Shown here in pieces: positions 1 through 8,273 of a stretch of 64,000 nt of DNA. A program made the position numbers and the translations under genes. Below the pieces are notes generated by a model. That model worked only from the letters and a program-made list of their open reading frames with translations. It ran no database searches and was not told the origin of the DNA. The DNA comes from Elusimicrobia bacterium GWB2_63_16 (GTDB lineage: Bacteria > Elusimicrobiota > Elusimicrobia > Elusimicrobiales > UBA9959): contig MGTZ01000030.1 in NCBI GenBank assembly GCA_001799715.1, forward strand, positions 1-64,000, given 5' to 3'. Numbering within the stretch: the stretch's first letter is position 1; each line of letters starts with the position of its first letter.

Positions 1-691
1 TGTTCGTCAGGCGCTTGATCTTTTCCTGGTTGAGGTTCAGGTTGATGATGTTCTTGACGATGTCCTTGCGCTTCTTGTCGATTACGGACTCGACCTTCTT
101 GCGCATCTCGTTGGACAGGGAGGGCTTGGCGGCGCGCTCGGTGAGCTTGATGATCTCCCGCTCGGTGCGCGTGATCAGCTTGGCGATGTTCTTCATCTTG
201 CGCTTCATCGCCGAGAGCTCCTGGTTGGACTTGCGGCCGCGGGGCATCAGCTCCTTGGTCGTCATCTCGTCCTGCTCTATGAGCGTCTCCCAATTGCGGA
301 TCTCGCGCATGGTGATGGGGGATTCCAGCACCATCATGCGCAGTTCGCGCTCGCGTTCGCGGATGTTGCGGGCCAGCGTCACTTCCTCGTCGCGGGTGAG
401 CAGCGGCACCTTGCCCATCTCGGAGAGGTACATGCGGATGGAGTTGGAGACGTCCGGAGTGGCGCTCCATTCCTCGGTGTAGGCCTCGCGCTCCGAGCCC
501 ACCACCATCTTGAATTTCTTGCGGTCGACGACCTCGATGCCGAGGTCCTCCAGCGTGCCCATCAGGGTGTCTATTTCCTCGCTCGACATGGACGCGTTGG
601 TGAGCGAGCGGTTCATCTCCTCGAGGGTGATGTAGCCGTGCTCTTTGCCGAGTTCCACCAGGTCGCGTAAGGCTTTCTTGGGTTGTGCCAT
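1..691 (-). CDS. rpoD: RNA polymerase sigma-70 factor RpoD, N-terminal part (truncated by window edge)
   Basis: Minus-strand reading: MAQPKKALRDLVELGKEHGYITLEEMN...SMSSEEIDTLMGTLEDLGIEVVD (region 1.1-like) and DVSNSIRMYLSEMGKVPLLTRDEEVTLARNIRERE (region 1.2). Directly upstream of dnaG. Confidence 0.9.
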   Translation of the reverse strand, partial: MAQPKKALRDLVELGKEHGYITLEEMNRSLTNASMSSEEIDTLMGTLEDLGIEVVDRKKFKMVVGSEREAYTEEWSATPDVSNSIRMYLSEMGKVPLLTRDEEVTLARNIRERERELRMMVLESPITMREIRNWETLIEQDEMTTKELMPRGRKSNQELSAMKRKMKNIAKLITRTEREIIKLTERAAKPSLSNEMRKKVESVIDKKRKDIVKNIINLNLNQEKIKRLTN

Positions 692-711
692 CGTAGTCTC
701 CTGTCTAACGC

Positions 712-2454
712 TTAAAGGTCTTGGGCCGAGGATTTAAGCTCGGACATCAATCTGCTGTATTCCTGCAGCTGCTGGGGGGTCATCGTCGGGAGGCCCTTGA
801 GCTCCTTGGCCCGCCGCTGCAGCGATTTGCGGCGCAGCTTCCTGATCTCGCTGGCCGCGCCCTGGGCCGAGGATACCTCGGCGTTGAAATCCGCCACCGC
901 CAGGCCCAGTATCAGGGCCGAATCCTCCGGGTACTGCTCCGCCAGCACCGTGGAGGCCTTGGCGCGCAGTTCGGCCGGTACGGCCTTGAGCGCCAGGAAG
1001 AGCTTGCGGGCCAGCTGATCGGAGAAATCTTCCGGCTCGAGGGCGCCGGCCTGGTCCAGCAGCGCCGGGTAATGCAGCAGGGTCTGCAGGAAATCCCGCT
1101 CCAGCTGCGGTATGCCCTTGGCCGGATCAACCTGCACGCGGGCCTTCTCGCGGGGCAGGGCCAGCGCGGCCTTGCGCAGCTCCTTGAGCACCGAGGCCTG
1201 GTCCACGCGGAAATGGGCGGCCAGGTTCTTGATCCACTCGCTCTTGAGCACCTCGTCGGTCTGCTTGGCCACCGTGTCGAGCAGGTCGGAGATGGCCTTG
1301 GCCTTGTCCTGCGAAGTGGGAGGATTCGCGGGGTCCCGGAATAAAAGCTTCAGCTGGAAGTCCAGCGGGTCGGCCGCCTCGGCGAGCTTCTTCTCGAACT
1401 CCTCGCGGCCGTACTCGTTGAGGAATTCGTCGGGGTCCAGCCCGCCGGTCAGGCTGGCCAGGCGCACGTAGAGCCCGGTCTCCATGAAGACGTTGGCGGC
1501 CTTGACGGAGGCCTGGATGCCGGCGCGGTCGTCGTCGAACATGACCACCGTGTCCTTGGCGTAGCGGCTGACCACGGCGGAATGCTCCGCGGTGACGTTG
1601 GTGCCCAGCGGGGCCACGGCCCAGTCCACGCCGTGCTGGTGTGCGCCGATGACGTCCATGTAGCCTTCCAGCAGCAGCAGGCGGCCGGTGCGGCGGATCT
1701 GCGGCAGCGCCTCGTGCAGGCCGTAGAGCGTGCGGCGCTTGGAGAACAGCGGCGTCTCCGGGGAATTGAGGTACTTCGGGACGCCCTCGGGGTCCAGCAC
1801 GCGGCCGCCGAAAGCTATGGTGTCGCCGCTCTGGTTGCGGATGGGGAACATGATGCGGCCGCGGAAGGTGTCGCCCACGCGGCCGCCCTCGCGCTCGGTA
1901 ACCAGGCCGGCCTTCACGGCCAGGTCGCGGCTCCAGCCGCGGGCCTTCAGTTCTTCCATCAGCGCGGTGCCGTTGGCCGGGGCCCAGCCCAGCTCGAAGC
2001 GCTCCACCGTGGCCTTGCTGAGGCGGCGCTCGCCCAGGTACAGGCGGGCCTTCTCGCCGTCGGGGGAGAACAGCGCCTTGTGGTAAAAGGCGGCGGCGGC
2101 GGTGAGCATCTTCTTGAGCTCCAGCCGCTCGCGGTCCTCGGGGGTGATGGCGTGGGAACGCTCGTCGCCGTACTCCACGCCGGCCTTGGCGGCCAGCTTG
2201 CGCGCGGCCTCGGGGAAAGTGAGGCCCTCGATGTCCATCACGAACTTGAAAATGTCGCCGCCGGTGCTGCAGCCGAAGCAGAAAAAGATCTTCTTGTCGG
2301 GGTTGACGGTGAAGGAGGGGGTCTTCTCGTTGTGGAACGGGCAGTTGGCCTTGTAGTTGCGCCCCGCCCGCCTGAGAGCCGGGACATACTCGCGCACGAC
2401 CTCGACTATGTCGAGTTTCTCGCGGATCAGTTCTATGATGGGGGACGAACTCAT
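712..2454 (-). CDS. dnaG: DNA primase DnaG
   Basis: 580 aa; zinc-binding CPFHNEKTPSFTVNPDKKIFFCFGCSTGGD, TOPRIM LLLEGYMDVIGAHQHG and VVMFDDDRAG. Confidence 0.97.
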   Translation of the reverse strand: MSSSPIIELIREKLDIVEVVREYVPALRRAGRNYKANCPFHNEKTPSFTVNPDKKIFFCFGCSTGGDIFKFVMDIEGLTFPEAARKLAAKAGVEYGDERSHAITPEDRERLELKKMLTAAAAFYHKALFSPDGEKARLYLGERRLSKATVERFELGWAPANGTALMEELKARGWSRDLAVKAGLVTEREGGRVGDTFRGRIMFPIRNQSGDTIAFGGRVLDPEGVPKYLNSPETPLFSKRRTLYGLHEALPQIRRTGRLLLLEGYMDVIGAHQHGVDWAVAPLGTNVTAEHSAVVSRYAKDTVVMFDDDRAGIQASVKAANVFMETGLYVRLASLTGGLDPDEFLNEYGREEFEKKLAEAADPLDFQLKLLFRDPANPPTSQDKAKAISDLLDTVAKQTDEVLKSEWIKNLAAHFRVDQASVLKELRKAALALPREKARVQVDPAKGIPQLERDFLQTLLHYPALLDQAGALEPEDFSDQLARKLFLALKAVPAELRAKASTVLAEQYPEDSALILGLAVADFNAEVSSAQGAASEIRKLRRKSLQRRAKELKGLPTMTPQQLQEYSRLMSELKSSAQDL

Positions 2455-2497
2455 TGTGCTATATATAAGACTTTACGCCGTGCCGGGGGAATACAGG

Positions 2498-2529
2498 CAA
2501 AAAGCCGCGCGGACCGGGATCCGCGCGGC
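2498..2529 (-). terminator. Rho-independent terminator downstream of rpsU
   Basis: Perfect 10-bp arms GCCGCGCGGA / TCCGCGCGGC (2504-2529); minus-strand side followed by TTTTTG. Confidence 0.7.
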
Positions 2530-2548
2530 CGTATGCGTTCTGTCGCGC

Positions 2549-2752
2549 TTAGTAGGACCGCCTGCCCTTGCGGACTTTGCGGCGGGCTTCCTGGGACTTT
2601 ATCTTGCGCTTCATCGCGGGCGTTACGTAATGCTCGCGGCGCTTTATTTCCTTCAGGATGCCGTTGCGCTCACAGTCGTGCTTGAAGCGGCGCAGGGCCT
2701 CTTCTATGGATTCTTCGTCTCTTACTTTTATGAATACCAAGCTAATCACCAC
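2549..2752 (-). CDS. rpsU: 30S ribosomal protein S21
   Basis: 67 aa; FIKVRDEESIEEALRRFKHDCERNGILKEIKRREHYVTPAMKRKIK. Confidence 0.95.
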   Translation of the reverse strand: MVISLVFIKVRDEESIEEALRRFKHDCERNGILKEIKRREHYVTPAMKRKIKSQEARRKVRKGRRSY

Positions 2753-2780
2753 CTTCTGGTATCGAACTTTAAATCTTGGT

Positions 2781-3122
2781 CTAGCCCGGGGGCCAGAGCA
2801 GCTTCCTGCCGCCGAGCAGGTGGTAGTGCAGATGGTCCACCGACTGGCCGGCGCCTTTGCCGTTGTTGGTCACGAGCCGGAAGGCGCCTTCTACTTTTAA
2901 AAGCTTGGCTATCTTCGCCGCCGCCAGCTGCACTTTACCCAGCAGCTCCGCGTCGCCGTCCGAGGCCGCGGTAAGGCGCTCTATGTGCCGGCGGGGCACT
3001 ATCAGCGCGTGGGCGGGGGCCTGCGGGTTCAGGTCCAGGAAGGCCACGATATCGGGATCTTCGTAAACGACCTTGGCGTTGATCTCGCCTGCCGCTATCT
3101 TGCAAAAAATACAGTCCGCCAT
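2781..3122 (-). CDS. HIT (histidine triad) family protein
   Basis: CIFCKIAAGEINAKVVYEDPDIVAFLDLNPQAPAHALIVPRRHIE...GQSVDHLHYHLLGGR. Confidence 0.95.
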   Translation of the reverse strand: MADCIFCKIAAGEINAKVVYEDPDIVAFLDLNPQAPAHALIVPRRHIERLTAASDGDAELLGKVQLAAAKIAKLLKVEGAFRLVTNNGKGAGQSVDHLHYHLLGGRKLLWPPG

Positions 3123-3165
3123 TGGCCTATATTATATATTTTAATAGGGCCCCCGGCAATGGGGG

Positions 3166-3753
3166 TCAGAAGCCGGAGAGGGGGAGGGCGCGCTCGCCGA
3201 ACTTGCCGGGGTTGCTCTCCAGCGGGTTCACGGAGCCGGGGCTTTTTTTGATGCGCAGCGGCGTCACGCCCGCTTTGCGGGCCTGGATAACCCCGGAATC
3301 GGAGGGGGCGGCGTACAGGATGAAACGGCGCTTCTCCAGCACCTTGTATTTCTCGTCCTCGCCGCGCGTGAAATAGAAACTGTCGGCCAGCCGCCGCCAC
3401 GAGGCCTCCAGGCTGTCGGCGCCCTCGGGGCCGCGGTCCAGCACGAAGGCTATCCTGACGCCGAGTATGCGCAGCGCCCAGGCCGCGGCCCAGGGCACGG
3501 GCTTGAGCCGCTCGTAAGCGTAGGAGCGGTTGACCGAGTTCCAGTAATCGGGGCTGCCGGGCTCGGCCTTGTCCTTTTCCGCGGCCTGGAAGGCGGGGGT
3601 AGAGTAGACGATGCCGTCGTCGTATTCGAAGCCGGCCTGGAAGCCTATCAGCGAGTTGACGCTGAACAGGAAGCCCCAGGCCCCGGCCAGCATCGCGAAG
3701 GCCCTGAACCTGGCGAACCACGTGGAGAAGAAAAGGGAGATGGCCTGCAGCAT
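3166..3753 (-). CDS. Class-B acid phosphatase (AphA)-like HAD protein with degraded catalytic motifs
   Basis: GFEYDDGIVYSTPAF aligns with the AphA motif GFDIDDTVLFSSPGF; C-terminus APSDSGVIQARKAGVTPLRI...GKFGERALPLSGF aligns with [20 protein letters not shown]...GAFGEEVIVNSEY. Alignment by eye. Confidence 0.65.
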   Translation of the reverse strand: MLQAISLFFSTWFARFRAFAMLAGAWGFLFSVNSLIGFQAGFEYDDGIVYSTPAFQAAEKDKAEPGSPDYWNSVNRSYAYERLKPVPWAAAWALRILGVRIAFVLDRGPEGADSLEASWRRLADSFYFTRGEDEKYKVLEKRRFILYAAPSDSGVIQARKAGVTPLRIKKSPGSVNPLESNPGKFGERALPLSGF

Positions 3754-5204
3754 TATTTTTCAGCCTTTATCACGCGGCCGCCGGCCGGCCTGGCGAAGGA
3801 GGATTGGCGCGAGAAGCACCAGCTGATGACTTCGCGCAGCGGGCGGCGGGAATTGGCGAATTCCATGGCGCTGGAGAGCACCGGGTTGTCGCGGCCGCTC
3901 ACGAGGGAATCGGGCACGGCCAGGTGGTAGACGCGGCCCGGGACCAGCGGCCCGGCCTCGCCCTCGGCGCGCTCCAGGACCGAGTCGCGCAGGAAAAGTT
4001 TGAGCCCGGAGACGCTTATCTCCGTCGGGTTCAGCCCGGCCAGGGCGCGCTCCAGGTCGTCGCCGCGGATCTTGACGAAGACCACGCTGGAGTCCAGCGG
4101 GAAAGCCTTGTGCAGGTCGCCCACGGTCACGGCGCCCGCCGCGAAACCGGCCGCCGGTTCGGAGAGCCCGATTATGGCTGCGTTGCTCCTGGCCCAGCGC
4201 CGCATGCAGTCCGCGGCGAAATCGGCCGCCGGGTACGCGCCGGCTTCCGCCAGCGGCAGCGCCTCCTTGAGGGTCCCGATCTTCCGCCCGAAGTGGGCGG
4301 CGGCCGCGGCCTTGTGGACGGCGATCAGTTTGCGCAGGGCAGGGTCCTCGCCGTATTTCCCGGCGTCGAGGGAAAGGCGCCGCCAGTTCAGCCCGGTGAT
4401 CCGGCCGGCGGCGTCGAGCGCCAGGCCCAGCCTGGCCGCATGCGTCATGCCCTGCCCCGCCGGGGCCACCCAGGCGCGCTTGGCGCGGAACGGCTTCTTC
4501 AGCGACGGCTCGTCGGTGATGAGCAGGTCTATGCGCGGCAGCCGCTCCAGGAAGTCCTTGTAAAATTCATGCGGGGCTTCTTTCCCGGCGTCAACGGCGA
4601 TCAGCCCCACCACCAGCTGCGCCCCGGCCGCGCGGAGCGCGCGTACGGCGCGTTCGGCCTCGTAGCTCTCCTTCTCGAGCCTGTAGTTGGGCAGGTGTTT
4701 GGGCGTGTTGGGCTTGGCGGGGTCGTGGATAACCAGCGAGAAAAAACCGATCTTGCGGCCGCCGGCTTCGGCCAGGCGCGTCGAGGCCAGGAAGTCCGGC
4801 TTCTTGTTGCTCTTGAGGTAAAGGTTGGAAGCCAGCAGCGGCAGGGCGGAGCCCTCGGCGAGCTTCTGCAGTTCCTTCGGCGCTATGGCCAGGTCCGCGG
4901 CAGAGGCCGCCGCGGCCGAGTAAGGGACGGCGTTCAGGCACTCCAGCGCGGCGCGGCCGCGGTCCTGGCGGCCTTCAGGAGAGGGGGGCACCCAGCCGCC
5001 CAGGTCTACCGCCAGCCTGGGGCCCTTCTCCGCCGCGTAGAGCGCTTTGAGGACGGCGTAGCCGCCCCGGCCCTCCACGGCGGCTACCGCGCCCTCCGCG
5101 CGCGCGGTGGCGAAAATAACGAGGCTTTCCTTCTTGGCGCAGCCGGCGGCGCCCAGCAGCAGGGCCGCCAGCAGCGCCGGGAGTTGGCGGGCTAGTCGGC
5201 GCGT
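3753..5204 (-). CDS. 5'-nucleotidase-like lipoprotein lacking metal-binding motifs; putative ACG start
   Basis: ORF track starts at an internal GTG (5078), but the in-frame upstream codons read (ACG)RRLARQLPALLAALLLGAAGCAKKES, a lipoprotein signal peptide. GGGAGG lies 5 nt before the ACG. The body resembles the UshA fold without DxH, GNHD or GHxH. Confidence 0.65.
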   Translation of the reverse strand, partial: TRRLARQLPALLAALLLGAAGCAKKESLVIFATARAEGAVAAVEGRGGYAVLKALYAAEKGPRLAVDLGGWVPPSPEGRQDRGRAALECLNAVPYSAAAASAADLAIAPKELQKLAEGSALPLLASNLYLKSNKKPDFLASTRLAEAGGRKIGFFSLVIHDPAKPNTPKHLPNYRLEKESYEAERAVRALRAAGAQLVVGLIAVDAGKEAPHEFYKDFLERLPRIDLLITDEPSLKKPFRAKRAWVAPAGQGMTHAARLGLALDAAGRITGLNWRRLSLDAGKYGEDPALRKLIAVHKAAAAAHFGRKIGTLKEALPLAEAGAYPAADFAADCMRRWARSNAAIIGLSEPAAGFAAGAVTVGDLHKAFPLDSSVVFVKIRGDDLERALAGLNPTEISVSGLKLFLRDSVLERAEGEAGPLVPGRVYHLAVPDSLVSGRDNPVLSSAMEFANSRRPLREVISWCFSRQSSFARPAGGRVIKAEK

Positions 5205-6742
5205 ATTATCCTCCCGCCCTCCGGGAGCACTTTCACAGGGTTGGCGGCGATGTCCTTCATCAGCAGGTCGCGGATCGGGAGCATGGTGTCCTCGGCGGCC
5301 GTATCTTCGTTGAAGACGCGGCCGCCCGTGCCGCCGGTGGTAAGATAGTTGTTGGTAGCGACGGAGAACTTGTCGGTGTCGGCGACGGGCTTGCCGTCCC
5401 GCTCCAGCGTGACGCCGGCCGGGTCGTCGTAAGGCTTTTTAAAAGTGACCTTGAGGCCGGAGAACTGCAGTTTGGAGAAACCCTTCTCTCCCTGTATGTT
5501 GTCCGCCGCCAGGCGGCGGAGCTGCCCGCCGGTCAGCGTGAGCTTCACCAGCGTGTTCTCGAAAGGCATCACCTGGAAAACGTCGCGCACCGTGATCTTG
5601 CCGGCTTTCATGTCCGAGCGGATGCCGGAAGTGTTCTGTATGGCCACGTCGGCGCCGGACTGGCGGCGCATCGCGTCGGTGAACCAGTTGCCGATGTCGG
5701 AATCCAGCCCGGCCTTGGACGGGCCCAGGTCCGCCGCGCTTTCGCTGATCTGCCTGCCCATCTCCTTCTGCACCTGCTCGCTGAATTTCTTTATCGTGGC
5801 GGCCACGGCCGGGTCCTCGCCGGTCACGTCGGTCCAGAGCGGCACCAGTTCCGCCGAGGTGGCCCTGAGCTTGCCGCTTTTGTCGTCGAAATCCAGGGTA
5901 ATGCGGCTCACGCTGGTAAGCGTGGAGCCGCTCTCGGCCAGCAGCGCGCCGCTGACGGGGTCGCGCCAGCCGCGGGGCAGCGCGGCGTGGATGTGGCCGC
6001 CTATGACCACGTCCGCGCGCGAGGCGCGGGCCACGGCCAGCGTGCCGGAAGAGGCCTGGGCCTCCGTCGGCACCCAGGCGGTCATGTCGGTAATGCCGAA
6101 GGGCTGGCCGAGGCCGTCGTGGACCAGCACTATCACCGCGTCGGCCTTGCCGGCGTCGCGCAGTTCCTTCGTCACGCGCGCGGCTTCCGCCGGGGCGTCC
6201 CTGAACTCCAGGTGCTTGACGTTGAGCGGCAGCGTGGAGGTGACAGTATGCTCCCCGGCCACGCCGACCACGGCGATGCGCTTGCCGCCGGCTTTGACTA
6301 TCGTATAGGGCTGGAGGTAATCGGCGGGAGCGCCGGTTTCCTTAACGTACACGTTGGCGCCCAGCCAGGGGAAGGCTGATTCTTTTATCATCGCGCGCAG
6401 GCTGGCCTCGGTGTAATCGTAGTCGTGGTTGCCGACGACGCAGGCTGAGTAGCCCAGCTGGTTCATAAGCTCCGCCGTGGCCAGGCCCTTGGTCAGCGTG
6501 CCTTCGGGCGTGCCCTGGAAGGTGTCGCCGGAGTCCAGCAGAATGTAAGGGTTCTTTTCGGCCTTCACCAGCGCGGAGAGGGAGGGGAAGCCGCCTATAG
6601 TCCGGGTGGAGTTTTCCTTGTCCCATTTGGCGGGCCGGGCGGAATACCAGCCGTGCACGTCGCTGGTGTGGTAGACCGAGACGGTAAGCGACCAGGCGGA
6701 GAGGGGGAGGCAGAGCAGGAGGGCGGTTATCAGCTTTTTCAT
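5192..6742 (-). CDS. 5'-nucleotidase / UshA-type metallophosphoesterase, secreted
   Basis: Signal peptide MKKLITALLLCLPLSAWS; VYHTSDVHGW, LLDSGDTFQGTPEG, VVGNHDYDY, LVHDG, GGHIHAALP, NTSGIRSDMKAG, LTTGGTGG. Confidence 0.93.
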   Translation of the reverse strand: MKKLITALLLCLPLSAWSLTVSVYHTSDVHGWYSARPAKWDKENSTRTIGGFPSLSALVKAEKNPYILLDSGDTFQGTPEGTLTKGLATAELMNQLGYSACVVGNHDYDYTEASLRAMIKESAFPWLGANVYVKETGAPADYLQPYTIVKAGGKRIAVVGVAGEHTVTSTLPLNVKHLEFRDAPAEAARVTKELRDAGKADAVIVLVHDGLGQPFGITDMTAWVPTEAQASSGTLAVARASRADVVIGGHIHAALPRGWRDPVSGALLAESGSTLTSVSRITLDFDDKSGKLRATSAELVPLWTDVTGEDPAVAATIKKFSEQVQKEMGRQISESAADLGPSKAGLDSDIGNWFTDAMRRQSGADVAIQNTSGIRSDMKAGKITVRDVFQVMPFENTLVKLTLTGGQLRRLAADNIQGEKGFSKLQFSGLKVTFKKPYDDPAGVTLERDGKPVADTDKFSVATNNYLTTGGTGGRVFNEDTAAEDTMLPIRDLLMKDIAANPVKVLPEGGRIIRAD

Positions 6743-6758
6743 ATGGCTCCAATGCGGA

Positions 6759-7292
6759 CTAGACGCGGAAAAGGGCTTCGGCGCAGCGCTCCAGCGAGTC
6801 GAAGGCGCCGTCGAGCCCGGAGTATATGGTACTAAATTTGAGATTTTGCGTGAAACCGTCGGGGGACCGGTCGGCGGCGGCCTTGGCCGACGAGAGGCTG
6901 CGCCTGCCGGCGGCGGTTGAGGCCCGCAGATCCGCGTCGGCGCGGGCCCGGCGGGAGGGGGAGAGCAGCCCCTCCGCGGCTCCGCAGGCCCGCTGCAGGC
7001 AGGCCAGCGCCTCCAGCGCCGCGCGGTCGGGCGGCGCCTGCAGCAGCGACATGTCCGAGAAGGTCTTTTCCAGCCTGGCCGCGAAGTCCGCGGCCGCGCC
7101 CAGGGCCGGCAGGGAGCGCGGCGGGCCGTCCTGCGCCGCCCGGTCCAGTTCGGTCTTTAGCGGGCGGAAGAAGTCCGCGGCCCGCCCGGGCGCGGCGGCC
7201 AGGTCGCCCAGGCCCCGGCCGGAGACCCGCAGCGCGGTCATGGCCGCCCGGAGGCGCCGGTCCGTCAGCAGCAGGTAGAAGCGTCGCAGCAT
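6759..7292 (-). CDS. Hypothetical protein
   Basis: 177-aa minus-strand ORF filling the gap between the 5'-nucleotidase and rpsI. No recognised domain. Confidence 0.6.
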   Translation of the reverse strand: MLRRFYLLLTDRRLRAAMTALRVSGRGLGDLAAAPGRAADFFRPLKTELDRAAQDGPPRSLPALGAAADFAARLEKTFSDMSLLQAPPDRAALEALACLQRACGAAEGLLSPSRRARADADLRASTAAGRRSLSSAKAAADRSPDGFTQNLKFSTIYSGLDGAFDSLERCAEALFRV

Positions 7293-7318
7293 AGGGGTAA
7301 TTTTACTATATAAATAAA

Positions 7319-7345
7319 CCGGGGGAGGCTTTGGGCCTCCCCCGG
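7319..7345 (-). terminator. Rho-independent terminator downstream of rpsI
   Basis: CCGGGGGAGGC...GCCTCCCCCGG hairpin; minus-strand side continues TTTATTTATA. Confidence 0.65.
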
Positions 7346-7367
7346 TGGGCAGTAAGCCAGGCGCGGT

Positions 7368-7766
7368 TTAGCGCTTGGAGAACTGGAAGCGTTTGCGGGC
7401 TTTCGGCATGCCGGGCTTCTTGCGCTCGACCATGCGGGAGTCGCGGGTCAGGAACCCGGCCTTCTTCATGGAAGCGCGGAAGCTGTCGCCCAGGCTGGCG
7501 ATAGCGCGGGAGATGCCGTGGCGTATCGCGCCGGCCTGGCTGCTCACGCCGCCGCCGTTCACCTTGATCACGCAGTCGAACTTCTGGTCCTTCGTAAGTT
7601 CGAAGGGCCTGCAGATCTCGTTGCGGAGGCGCGGGTTGTTGCCGAAGTAGTCCTCGGGGGTCTTGGCGTTGATGGTGATCTTGCCTTCGCCGCCCTGGGA
7701 CATGCGTATCTGCGCCACGGAGGTCTTGCGGCGGCCGGTGGCCAGTATGAGATTCTTGTTTTCCAT
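7368..7766 (-). CDS. rpsI: 30S ribosomal protein S9
   Basis: ATGRRKTSVAQIRM...VNGGGVSSQAGAIRHGISRAI...FLTRDSRMVERKKPGMPKARKRFQFSKR. Confidence 0.97.
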   Translation of the reverse strand: MENKNLILATGRRKTSVAQIRMSQGGEGKITINAKTPEDYFGNNPRLRNEICRPFELTKDQKFDCVIKVNGGGVSSQAGAIRHGISRAIASLGDSFRASMKKAGFLTRDSRMVERKKPGMPKARKRFQFSKR

Positions 7767-7787
7767 GTTTTCTATTTCCTCTTGATA

Positions 7788-8219
7788 TTACTTCGCGGCC
7801 TTAGCGGCTTTGAACTGGGTCTGCGCGCCGGCGAATATGCGCAGGCGCTTCATGCGCCTGCCGCGCATGGTGTTGTCGTCGAGCATGCGCTTCACGGCCA
7901 GCTCGAGCACCTTGGTGGAGTCGTTTTCCATCTGCCTCTTGTAGGGGATGGTCTTCGCGCCGTTGGCGTAGCCGGAGTGGCGGAAATAGAACTTGTCCTC
8001 GAGTTTGTTGCCGGTGATGCGCACCTTGTCGGTGTTAGTCACGACGACGAAATCGCCGCAGTCCACGTTGGGGGCGAAGTCGCGTTTGTGCTTGCCCATC
8101 AGGAGCACGGCGATCTTGGTCGAAAGGCGGCCGAGCACCTGGTCAGAAGCGTCAAGGAAATGCCATTTCCTGGTTTTTTCGGCCGTGTCGGTTTTGGGCA
8201 AAGTGGTTTTCTGTATCAT
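7788..8219 (-). CDS. rplM: 50S ribosomal protein L13
   Basis: WHFLDASDQVLGRLSTKIAVLLMGKHKRDFAPNVDCGDFVVVTN. Likely starts at MIQKTT rather than the ORF-track start at 8237. Confidence 0.95.
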   Translation of the reverse strand: MIQKTTLPKTDTAEKTRKWHFLDASDQVLGRLSTKIAVLLMGKHKRDFAPNVDCGDFVVVTNTDKVRITGNKLEDKFYFRHSGYANGAKTIPYKRQMENDSTKVLELAVKRMLDDNTMRGRRMKRLRIFAGAQTQFKAAKAAK

Positions 8220-8273
8220 AGTTAGATTATGATACAAAATTCCTGAGCTTTTTGCAAAACACGCCTGGCGGGG

